DNA of 5,218 nucleotides from Deltaproteobacteria bacterium (lineage in GTDB: Bacteria; Desulfobacterota; Binatia; UBA9968): positions 1 to 5,218 of the forward strand of contig JACPFE010000595.1 in NCBI GenBank assembly GCA_016183145.1. The letters are read 5' to 3'. Position numbers and translations under genes: made by a program. Shown here piece by piece: positions 1 to 5,218 of this stretch (position 1 is its first letter; each line of letters starts with the position of its first letter). The notes below the pieces were generated by a model, which did not search any database, was not told where the DNA came from, and saw only the letters and a list, made by a program, of their open reading frames with translations.

Positions 1-329
1 ATCGGGCCGACCCCGCCCATCTGAAACATCAGCCATTGGATTACTTCGTAGCGCTTGCGCAGGTCCTGCGGCCAGAGCTTGCCGGTTTTCTCCGCCAAGT
101 ACATAAGTATCGCGCCGGACTCGAATAACGTGAACGGCTGGCCGCCGGGGCCGTCGGTGTCGATGATCGCCGGAATTTTGTTATTCGGATTGATCGCCAG
201 ATACCCCGGCTTCATCTGCTCGCCCTGCCTGAGATTGACCGGATGGACCTCGTAGGGAAGCCCGATCTCCTCCAGCATGATCGAAACTTTTTTTCCGTTG
301 GGCGTGTCCCAGGTGTAGAGTTGAATCAT
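1..329 (-). CDS. yfcG: Nu-class glutathione S-transferase, YfcG/YghU-like (N-terminal 109 residues; C-terminus beyond the window)
   Basis: The visible part is the thioredoxin-fold N-terminal domain of a glutathione S-transferase. It starts MIQLYTWDTPNGKKVSIMLE. Thr9 and Asn11 sit in the TPNGKK loop, as in E. coli YfcG (TPNGHK), where these residues replace the usual catalytic Tyr/Ser/Cys. NPNNKIPAI (about 48-55) carries the conserved cis-proline P53. ESGAILMYLAEKTG (70-83) is the glutathione gamma-glutamyl binding segment. The last visible residues, QWLMFQMGGVGP, match the start of the helical C-terminal domain of this class. Nu-class members bind glutathione or its disulfide and show disulfide-bond reductase and some peroxidase activity in the cytoplasm. 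The ATG overlaps the TGA of the upstream MFS gene (ATGA), so translation is probably coupled and the pair co-transcribed. The family call is firm; the physiological substrate is unknown, and the E. coli symbol is used by homology only. Confidence 0.9.
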   Translation of the reverse strand, partial: MIQLYTWDTPNGKKVSIMLEEIGLPYEVHPVNLRQGEQMKPGYLAINPNNKIPAIIDTDGPGGQPFTLFESGAILMYLAEKTGKLWPQDLRKRYEVIQWLMFQMGGVGP

Positions 330-1582
330 ACTTCAATTCCCTTTTGCGCTTTTACGATCCGGCTGCTGGCAAGAACGATAAACACAGAAATGACCAAACA
401 TGCAAGAGACGCCCAAAAGGAAACGGCGTAGCTGTGTGTGATGTCGAAGAGAAAGCCGCCGAGCCAGGCGCCGACGGCGCCGCCGAGGCCGATACTGAAG
501 GTGAAGTAGCCGAAAATCGCCCCGAAGTGTTTCCCGTGAAAAATATCCGCCGAGATCGCCGAGAGCACCAGGGCGCGCGAGCCCTGGCCGAGCCCATAGC
601 AAACCGCATAGAGGTAGAGCAGCCAGGGCATCGAGGCGTCGCGCATGCCGAGTAGCGCCAAGATCCCCACCGCCGATATGATCTGCACCCAAGTGAAAAC
701 TGCTTCCCGCTTCATCACGTCGGCCAGGTAGCCGAACAAGATCCGCCCGCCGATGCTGATGACGCCCATCAAACCAAAGATCGATGCGGCGAAGACCTTG
801 GCGTAACCGACATCGATGGCGTGGGCAATTTGATGGGTCACGATGATCTGGTTGCCCATGCTTGCCAATGTCCGTGCAATAAAGAGAAGCCAAAATGCAG
901 GATTAGTGAGCGCGCGCCTAACGGTCCAGTCGGTCTCTAGCTGCTCTTCAGTCTGCGCATTTGGCGTTGGCGCCTCCTTAGGAGCAGCTGAGGTAGAGGC
1001 CGGCAAGAACAGCGGAACAGGAGGGATCACGAGCAAGGCGGTTATAACAGCCAGGCCGACATAGGCTGCGGACCAACCCCAGTTGCTGATCATCAATTGA
1101 GTCACCGGCACCAGGAGCACGATGCCCACCCCGCCGCCGGACCACGCGATTCCGAGCGCGGTGCCGCGCCGCTGCGGAAACTCGCGGGTGATGATCGCCA
1201 CGTGGGGCACCATACCGATCAACGCGATGCCGAATGCGGCTACGATGCCGATCCAAAAATAAAACTGCCAGATCGAAGAGATGGTAGAAGCCAAGCTCAG
1301 CCCCGCGGCAAGGACCAATCCGCCGCCGATCAAAGTCTTGCGCCCGCCGATGCGGTCGATCAAGCCGCCAGCGAAGGGCAAACAGGCCCCTTCAAAGATG
1401 ATCGCCAGTGAGATCGCTCCCGCGGTAACCGCTCGCGACCAGCCGAAGGTGTCGAGCATCGCCACGAAAAAGACCCCGAAGGTGCCGTGCAGGCCGCGGC
1501 CCACCCCGATGTGAAGAAAAGCGAGGGCGACAAGGCCGTAGCGTCTCAGTGTGGATGTCGGCAACATCGGTGCTGGAGCCAT
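326..1582 (-). CDS. MFS transporter, 12-helix, monocarboxylate/oxalate-formate antiporter-like
   Basis: This 418-residue inner-membrane protein has the two-times-six helix layout of the major facilitator superfamily. Hydrophobic segments lie near residues 15-40, 50-72, 84-100, 105-130, 140-165 and 170-195. A polar central loop follows (about 196-225, rich in Ala, Pro, Glu and Thr), then six more segments ending near 407. The loop between helices 2 and 3 carries motif A, GGLIDRIGGRKT (72-83). A degenerate copy, FGYLADVMKRE, sits at 283-293 between helices 8 and 9, as expected from internal duplication. The N-terminal VGRGLHGTFGVFF and GWSRA segments resemble monocarboxylate and oxalate/formate carriers, so a small organic acid is the likely cargo, but this is inference. 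The ATG at 1582 is the first start after an in-frame TAA 15 bp upstream; a second Met lies five codons in. No Shine-Dalgarno is seen before either. The TGA overlaps the ATG of the glutathione transferase gene. Confidence 0.92.
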   Translation of the reverse strand: MAPAPMLPTSTLRRYGLVALAFLHIGVGRGLHGTFGVFFVAMLDTFGWSRAVTAGAISLAIIFEGACLPFAGGLIDRIGGRKTLIGGGLVLAAGLSLASTISSIWQFYFWIGIVAAFGIALIGMVPHVAIITREFPQRRGTALGIAWSGGGVGIVLLVPVTQLMISNWGWSAAYVGLAVITALLVIPPVPLFLPASTSAAPKEAPTPNAQTEEQLETDWTVRRALTNPAFWLLFIARTLASMGNQIIVTHQIAHAIDVGYAKVFAASIFGLMGVISIGGRILFGYLADVMKREAVFTWVQIISAVGILALLGMRDASMPWLLYLYAVCYGLGQGSRALVLSAISADIFHGKHFGAIFGYFTFSIGLGGAVGAWLGGFLFDITHSYAVSFWASLACLVISVFIVLASSRIVKAQKGIEV

Positions 1583-1698
1583 GTGTGAGGTTGAAAGTTA
1601 GCAGTAGCCCGGGTGGAGCGGAAAGTCCATTTGTTGGTTAGATGCCCTCCCGTGGCTGCATCGCCGTTGGCGCGCAAAATCCGTAGCGCTCAAACCGC

Positions 1699-1728
1699 TT
1701 GACACCAGACGGCGTCGTGTACCATGAT
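1699..1728 (+). promoter_or_regulatory. Candidate sigma70-type promoter for the solute-binding protein gene
   Basis: A perfect TTGACA at 1699-1704 is followed after 18 bp by CATGAT at 1723-1728, which matches four of six positions of TATAAT. It lies in the 276-bp gap between the divergent MFS and solute-binding protein genes and points toward the latter. It would give a 5' leader of roughly 125 nt. The -10 element is weak and the spacing is one longer than optimal, so this is a prediction from consensus only. No clear operator palindrome was found beside it, and no convincing promoter was seen for the minus-strand pair. Confidence 0.35.
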
Positions 1729-1858
1729 CGGCCAAGGCTGGCATAGCACGACTCGCGACCGCATGTCATCTCGAACCCTTCGATAAGGCCACTCAGGGCA
1801 GGCGCCGTGAGAGATCCTTGACTGAGATGGAACGCTACCAACGCAAGCGGAAGAGATA

Positions 1859-2911
1859 ATGCGCGGATTCTTCAAACTCGTCATCACTGTGTTGATGATC
1901 GCGTGCAGCCTGACCCTGTTCGCTGCGTTTCCGGCTTTGTTGCAAGCCGGCGAATCCGACGCGATCTTGGCCGGCGCGCAGAAGGAAGGCGAGCTCGTCA
2001 CCTGGGCCGTCGGCGAAATTCCCTTCCAGACCATGGTGGTCGACAGGTTCAAGAAAAAATACCCGTTCATGAAAAAGGTCGACGCCGTGCGGATACCGTC
2101 TGAGAAACTGCGCAGCCGCCTGATCACGGAGGCGCAAACCGGCAAGGGGAGCAACGTCGACGTTCTCGGCCTCAGCGGCTTCGAGCTACTTTTTCTCGCC
2201 GAGAAAGGCTTCTTTGCGCCCTACCGTTCGCCGGAGGCAAACGCCATCGCCGACGGGTTTAAAGACGCGGGCGGCCTTTGGGCTTCCTACTACGTCAACA
2301 CCTTGGTGACCGCCTACAATACCCGCCAGGTCGCCGCCAAGGACGTGCCGCAACGCTGGGACGATCTGCTCGATCCGAAATGGAAAAGCAATATCGCGTT
2401 TTTCGAAGAGGAATACGAATGGTTCGCCAACTTTCTCAAAGTCGTCGGACGGGAAAAGGGGCTGGACTTCATGCGCCGCTTCGCCAGACAGGACTTGCAA
2501 TACCGGGGCGGGCACACCCAGATGGTCCAGTTGCTCGCCGCCGGCGAATTTCCCCTCATGGCCGTGGCCTTCGCGCCGCGCGTGAGCGTGGTGCGGGCGA
2601 GCGGCGCACCCATCGACTGGGCGGCGCTCAATCCGGTCTTCTCGAATCCCGTGGGCATGGGCGTCTACAAGGCGGCGCCCCATCCGAACGCCGCAAAGCT
2701 CTACGTCGATTTTATGCTCTCAAGAGAAATTCAACAGGAGATCTGGGTCAACGCCGCATGGAAAGGCTCGGCGCGAAGGGACGTGACACCCAAAGATCCG
2801 CGCTGGCAGGGAATCAAGGTCTTACCCCTCGATCTGACCCTCGCGCACGGTTACCAGGAAGTCGCAAAGGAATTTCAGCAGATATTCAAACCCCATGGCG
2901 GCGGCCGGTAA
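1859..2911 (+). CDS. Secreted ABC transporter substrate-binding protein, family 1 (Fe3+/thiamine/putrescine-type fold)
   Basis: The 350-residue product begins with a Sec signal peptide: basic start (R2, K6), hydrophobic core about 8-28, and a probable signal peptidase I site after LQA (residue 30). The mature N-terminus, with the AQKEGELVTW segment (40-49), is typical of periplasmic binding proteins of the extracellular solute-binding protein family 1. Other family-like segments are a hinge-like WASYYVNTLVTAYNT (141-155), RWDDLLDPKWKSNIAF (167-182) and PVGMGVYKAAPHPNAAKLYV (264-283). Length fits the family (about 330-360). The paired tyrosines that ferric-binding members use for iron were not recognised, so the ligand is open and an organic anion is as plausible as a metal. 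A purine-rich GGAAGAGA at 1849-1856 serves as ribosome-binding site for the ATG. No permease or ATPase gene follows within the window; the next gene is a flavoprotein dehydrogenase 305 bp downstream. The fold is confident, the ligand unknown. Confidence 0.88.
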   Translation: MRGFFKLVITVLMIACSLTLFAAFPALLQAGESDAILAGAQKEGELVTWAVGEIPFQTMVVDRFKKKYPFMKKVDAVRIPSEKLRSRLITEAQTGKGSNVDVLGLSGFELLFLAEKGFFAPYRSPEANAIADGFKDAGGLWASYYVNTLVTAYNTRQVAAKDVPQRWDDLLDPKWKSNIAFFEEEYEWFANFLKVVGREKGLDFMRRFARQDLQYRGGHTQMVQLLAAGEFPLMAVAFAPRVSVVRASGAPIDWAALNPVFSNPVGMGVYKAAPHPNAAKLYVDFMLSREIQQEIWVNAAWKGSARRDVTPKDPRWQGIKVLPLDLTLAHGYQEVAKEFQQIFKPHGGGR

Positions 2912-2938
2912 TTCTATGAAAGGCTCGAAGGCATAGTC

Positions 2939-3016
2939 ATGATCATCGACTGCGGCAAAGCTGAGTGCGATTGCATCGCCGAGGACATGCCGCTTTGTTA
3001 CGGAGTCCATAAGTAG
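2939..3016 (+). CDS. Doubtful 25-codon cysteine-rich mini-ORF
   Basis: ATG to TAG encodes a 25-residue peptide with four cysteines (C5, C10, C12, C20), a C-x4-C-x-C-x7-C spacing, and a histidine at position 24. A GAAGG sequence at 2927-2931 lies seven bases before the ATG and could act as a ribosome-binding site. Third codon positions are mostly G or C, as in the flanking genes. I recognise no family. An 81-codon reading frame is also open on the opposite strand over the same bases, so the openness may be chance. It is listed because the Cys density is unusual; the evidence that it is a gene is weak. Confidence 0.15.
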   Translation: MIIDCGKAECDCIAEDMPLCYGVHK

Positions 3017-3119
3017 GTAACTACGATGCGACCGAGGGGCGAGACCTGGAGAGCGCGGGCACAGCAACGCGACGGGTCGTTTCAGGCCCAGGCGCGTAGG
3101 ATTATCACCCCTGAACTTC

Positions 3120-3138
3120 GCGTCTTTGCGTCTTTGCG
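3120..3138. repeat. Short tandem repeat, GCGTCTTT x2 plus GCG
   Basis: The unit GCGTCTTT occurs twice head to tail and is followed by a third GCG, giving 19 bp of exact 8-bp periodicity. It lies about 80 bp upstream of the dehydrogenase start. The style, GCG-containing short units in an intergenic gap, resembles the larger CAGAGG-type element at 4756-4840, and I recall similar GCGTCTTTGCG strings dispersed between genes in environmental bacterial genomes; that recollection was not checked. Function is unknown. Confidence 0.6.
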
Positions 3139-3202
3139 AGAGACATGGTTGTTCCTAACTCTTCTTCGTTTCCGAATTTCAAATACTTTTGGCTAGCAAC
3201 TT

Positions 3203-3208
3203 AGGAGG
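3203..3208 (+). promoter_or_regulatory. Strong Shine-Dalgarno that fixes the GTG start of the dehydrogenase
   Basis: AGGAGG ends eight bases before the GTG at 3217, an ideal spacing. An ATG at 3210-3212 lies only one base after the AGGAGG and is out of frame (it reads nine codons to TGA at 3237-3239), so it is not the start. The GTG is therefore preferred. Confidence 0.85.
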
Positions 3209-3216
3209 AATGGCCA

Positions 3217-4698
3217 GTGGCAAATCTGAAAGAGCTTGAAACCGATGTCTTGATCGTCGGCGCGGGCAACGCCGCGCTGGTGGCGGCCGAAGCGGCCCAC
3301 GACGCCGGCGTCAAAGTGACGGTTCTGGAACGCGCGCCCAGGGAGCGGCGCGGCGGCAACTCGACTTTTTCCGGCGGCCTGTTTCGCTTCGCCTACAAAG
3401 ATTTCGAGCAGGTGAAAGAAATCTTGCAGGACACGCCTGGCATCGACTTCAAAGACGTCGAAGTCGAACCCTATCCTACCGACATGTTTTACAGCGATCT
3501 GATGCGCGTCACCGAAGGCCTCGCCGATCCCTCGCTCTCCGAGCTGTTGGTGAACAAATCCCAGGAAGTCGTCGCCTGGATGGCCCACCACGGCATCGAT
3601 TGGGAACTGCACTTGAGCCACGTCGCCAAAGTCAAGGGTAAATACATCTGGCGTTCCGGTACGATTCCGGTTGCCGCGCGCGGCGGGGGCCACGGCCTAC
3701 AAGAGATGCATTTCAAGCATGTGGAGAGCCGCGCCATCGATATTCTCTACTCCACGCGCGCGTTGCAGTTGACCCAGGACTCAAGCGGCGCCGCCGACGG
3801 CGCCCTCGTGTCGACGCCCGCCGGCAAGCGGAGAATCCAAAGTAAAGCGGTGATCCTCGCCTGCGGTGGCTTTGAGTCCAATCCGGAGATGCGCGCGCGC
3901 TACCTCGGGCAAAACTGGGATCTCGTCAAAGTCCGCGGCACCCGTTACAACACCGGCGACGGCATCAAGATGGCGACCGACATCGGCGCCGAACCCTTCG
4001 GCCACTGGAGCGGCTGCCACGCATCCGTCATCGACGCCGAAGCCGCCGCCGTCGAAGCCGCCGACGAGACCACGCGTTATTCCTATCCCTATAGCATCAT
4101 GGTCAACGTGAACGGCGAGCGTTTCGTCGACGAAGGCGAGGACTTTCAAGTTTATACTTACGCCAAGACCGGCAGGAGAATTCTCGCCCAGCCGGCCCAC
4201 ATCGCCTATCAGATCTATGACCAGAAAACTCTCCCGCTGCTGCGCAGCAACTACCAACGCTCCAGACCTGTGACGGCCAATACCGTTGAAGATCTCGCTT
4301 CCGGGTTGGGCATCGAGCCGGCGCGTCTGCGCCGCACGATCGATGAGTTCAACAAGGCGGTCTCGCCGGTGGCGTTCGATTCCTCGAAGCGCGACGGCAA
4401 ATGCACGACGGGACTCAATCCGGACAAATCCAACTGGGCTTCGCCTATCGACTCACCGCCGTACCAGGCTTACCCGGTCGCCTGCGGCATCACGTTTACC
4501 TATGGCGGACTGAAGATTGATCCCCAAAGCGCCGTCTTGACCGCGGACGATACGGCGATTCCCGGCCTGTGGGCCGCAGGCGAGCTTACCGGCGGCTTCT
4601 TCTATCACAATTATCCGAGCGGCTCCGGCCTCATGCGCGGCTCGATCACCGGCTACGTCGCCGCCACCGAGGCGGTGAAGTATATCAAGGGACGGTAA
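3217..4698 (+). CDS. tcuA: FAD-dependent tricarballylate dehydrogenase, TcuA-like (fumarate reductase/succinate dehydrogenase flavoprotein superfamily)
   Basis: This 493-residue flavoprotein matches the TcuA layout. In Salmonella TcuA oxidises tricarballylate to cis-aconitate and passes electrons to TcuB. The N-terminal Rossmann motif is DVLIVGAGNAALVAAEAA (10-27) with G15-x-G17, ending in the ribose-binding acid E38. RGGNST (45-50) contacts FAD. ACGGFESN (215-222), RGTRYNTGDG (240-249) and GCHA (266-269) are segments shared with TcuA. NGERFVDEGEDF (299-310) is the superfamily's substrate/active-site region. GITFTYGGLKID (424-435) and IPGLWAAGELTGG (448-460) close the FAD fold. There is no signal peptide or membrane helix, so it is cytoplasmic and needs a partner to reach the respiratory chain; none is encoded here. 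The C-terminal HNYPSGSGLMRGSITG (464-479) looks more like fumarate reductases or ketosteroid dehydrogenases than enteric TcuA as I recall it, so the true substrate may be another carboxylate. It is slightly longer than enteric TcuA (roughly 465). It follows a solute-binding protein gene on the same strand. Confidence 0.85.
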   Translation: MANLKELETDVLIVGAGNAALVAAEAAHDAGVKVTVLERAPRERRGGNSTFSGGLFRFAYKDFEQVKEILQDTPGIDFKDVEVEPYPTDMFYSDLMRVTEGLADPSLSELLVNKSQEVVAWMAHHGIDWELHLSHVAKVKGKYIWRSGTIPVAARGGGHGLQEMHFKHVESRAIDILYSTRALQLTQDSSGAADGALVSTPAGKRRIQSKAVILACGGFESNPEMRARYLGQNWDLVKVRGTRYNTGDGIKMATDIGAEPFGHWSGCHASVIDAEAAAVEAADETTRYSYPYSIMVNVNGERFVDEGEDFQVYTYAKTGRRILAQPAHIAYQIYDQKTLPLLRSNYQRSRPVTANTVEDLASGLGIEPARLRRTIDEFNKAVSPVAFDSSKRDGKCTTGLNPDKSNWASPIDSPPYQAYPVACGITFTYGGLKIDPQSAVLTADDTAIPGLWAAGELTGGFFYHNYPSGSGLMRGSITGYVAATEAVKYIKGR

Positions 4699-4755
4699 GT
4701 CACGTTCAAAATAGAAAGTCTTCAGTCTTTGCTTTCAAGCAGAGCTCGGAGATTG

Positions 4756-4840
4756 CACCGCCGAGGCGCAGAGGGCACAGAGTAAAGAGTTTTCGATTAT
4801 AAAATGCTCCGAACTCTGCGACCTCCGTGCCTCTGTGGTG
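4756..4840. repeat. Imperfect inverted repeat of CAGAGG-type units (28-bp arms, 29-bp loop)
   Basis: The left arm (4756-4783) and the reverse complement of the right arm (4813-4840) match at 22 of 28 positions; all six mismatches are internal. Each arm is built from short units of the form (C)RCAGAGG with a period of about 8-9 bp. The loop (4784-4812) is AT-richer. The element lies just after the dehydrogenase gene in a convergent intergenic region. I recall this sequence type, CACC(A/G)CAGAGG...GGTG, as a common dispersed intergenic element in many environmental bacteria, where it also causes spurious ORFs; this was not verified here. The transcript could fold into a long hairpin that protects the 3' end of the dehydrogenase mRNA. 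No T-tract follows directly, so it is not a classical terminator. Confidence 0.75.
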
Positions 4841-4973
4841 AAACAAATCCTGCTTTTTTGGTCGCGGCATCGCCGCGCTGTGTCTCCGTAATGAATACTC
4901 CTTCACGCTAAACCTGGAAGAACAAAAAAGACATCGCGCCAAGCCTGTGCACTTCCTCAATTGCGCGCCCGAC

Positions 4974-5218
4974 TTACCAATGCTTTTCAATGAGCCGGAT
5001 ACAAAATTCGAGCGCTGCTTCGACGTCACGAGCCGCCGGACTTCGCCCTTGGCGCGCGCGCGAACGCGCCTTGTGGATCCGCTGCAAGCGCACCGCCTCC
5101 AGCCGGGTGATCAGTTTTCTTTCAACCCCGGTCGCCGTGAGACTCGTCAAGCCGCGCATCGACCACGCCGCGATGTTTAACCGCGCCTTGAGCCAATCTT
5201 CCACGGCTTGCTCGCACA
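4974..5218 (-). CDS. C-terminal 80 or so residues of an unrecognised protein (start beyond the window)
   Basis: The frame is open from the right edge of the window to a TAA at 4974-4976, and about 80 residues are visible. Third codon positions are strongly G/C, as in the other genes here, and the frame reads better than the overlapping plus-strand one, which is rich in Arg and Pro in shadow style. The peptide is basic and probably helical. It starts EQAVEDWLKARLNIAAWSM, has a Lys/Arg-rich middle (KARSRARQGR) and ends in ALEFCIRLIEKHW. No signal peptide, membrane segment or family motif is visible. A GTG at 5204 could be an internal start, but the frame stays open upstream of it, so a longer gene is more likely. 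It converges on the dehydrogenase gene across the inverted repeat. I do not recognise the family. Confidence 0.5.
   Translation of the reverse strand, partial: CEQAVEDWLKARLNIAAWSMRGLTSLTATGVERKLITRLEAVRLQRIHKARSRARQGRSPAARDVEAALEFCIRLIEKHW

Larger units (their letters stand above)
2912..3216. other. 305-bp intergenic spacer between the binding-protein and dehydrogenase genes
   Basis: This gap contains a doubtful 25-codon ORF (2939-3016), a GCGTCTTT tandem repeat (3120-3138) and the Shine-Dalgarno of the dehydrogenase gene (3203-3208). I see no tRNA-like fold, no hairpin with a T-tract that would end the upstream transcript, and no strong promoter. The best -10-like hexamer is AATACT at 3182-3187, without a matching -35. 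Whether the two flanking genes share a transcript cannot be settled from the sequence; the length argues mildly for separate units. Confidence 0.6.

Noticed and set aside
1859..1948. Cys16 of the binding protein as a lipoprotein attachment site
   Set aside because: It lies in the middle of the hydrophobic core with Met-Ile-Ala before it instead of a proper lipobox; cleavage after LQA at residue 30 fits better.
1638..2154. Minus-strand frames across the divergent intergenic region and the start of the binding-protein gene
   Set aside because: They run antisense through a gene with a clear signal peptide and family motifs, and carry no recognisable domains.
2822..3067. An 81-codon minus-strand frame across the end of the binding-protein gene and the spacer
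   Set aside because: A third of it is antisense to the confident binding-protein gene, it has no recognisable domain and no clear ribosome-binding site was found. It might be chance or a decayed remnant, but nothing supports calling a gene.
3159..3187. Possible promoter ending in AATACT (3182-3187) ahead of the dehydrogenase gene
   Set aside because: The hexamer at the right distance upstream (CTCTTC) has little resemblance to a -35 element, so it is too weak to list.
3210..3239. ATG at 3210 as an alternative start or a nine-codon upstream ORF
   Set aside because: It lies one base after AGGAGG, too close for initiation, and is out of frame with the dehydrogenase. The GTG at 3217 has ideal spacing and restores the conserved N-terminus.
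4854..4877. GC-rich hairpin CGCGGC-ATC-GCCGCG (4863-4877) next to a T6 run (4854-4859), considered as a terminator
   Set aside because: The T-run precedes the stem on the plus strand and reads as A-run after the stem on the minus strand, so the order is wrong for an intrinsic terminator in either direction.
4706..5029. A 107-codon minus-strand reading frame overlapping the inverted repeat
   Set aside because: Its middle (HHRGTEVAEFG and FTLCPLRLGG) is simply the translation of the repeat arms, a familiar kind of spurious ORF. It also overlaps the better-supported frame at 4974-5218.
5051..5070. GGCGCG...CGCGCC palindrome at the right end
   Set aside because: A 6-bp GC-rich stem inside a coding frame encoding an Arg-rich stretch; expected by chance in such sequence.
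4947..5180. A 77-codon plus-strand frame near the right edge
   Set aside because: Arg/Pro-rich composition typical of an antisense shadow. The minus-strand frame over the same bases has better third-position bias and runs off the window.

Overview
The window is a moderately GC-rich (about 60% by eye) piece of bacterial chromosome. It holds two complete transport genes, one complete flavoprotein gene and two genes cut by the window ends. The strong G/C bias at third codon positions, the divergently arranged metabolic genes, the periplasmic solute-binding protein with no adjacent permease and the dispersed intergenic repeats resemble metagenome-assembled genomes of soil or groundwater bacteria, such as uncultured Deltaproteobacteria/Binatota, Tectomicrobia or Rokubacteria. 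That placement rests on general style, because no rRNA or marker gene is present.

Layout. On the minus strand, reading leftward from 1582, lie a 12-helix major facilitator transporter (326-1582) and a nu-class (YfcG-like) glutathione S-transferase (1-329, C-terminus off the window). The two overlap by an ATGA stop/start junction. A 276-bp divergent intergenic region with a sigma70-like promoter candidate follows. On the plus strand come a secreted family 1-type ABC solute-binding protein (1859-2911), a 305-bp spacer with a short 8-bp-period repeat and a doubtful Cys-rich mini-ORF, and a TcuA-like FAD-dependent tricarballylate dehydrogenase (GTG start at 3217, near-perfect Shine-Dalgarno, ends 4698). 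A convergent intergenic region follows. It carries a large imperfect inverted repeat (4756-4840) made of CAGAGG-like units. The window ends with the C-terminal part of an unrecognised minus-strand gene (4974-5218).

How the genes may work together. TcuA-type flavoproteins oxidise tricarballylate to cis-aconitate or act on related carboxylates. The neighbouring solute-binding protein and MFS carrier could supply small organic acids, and the glutathione transferase is probably a redox or detoxification enzyme co-expressed with the MFS carrier. This is inference from neighbourhood only. The usual electron-transfer partner TcuB and the usual regulator TcuR are absent from the window. I see no mobile element, CRISPR array, tRNA or rRNA, and no convincing new defence or other system. 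The most notable items are the repeat element, the TcuA-like enzyme without TcuB, and the orphan solute-binding protein.
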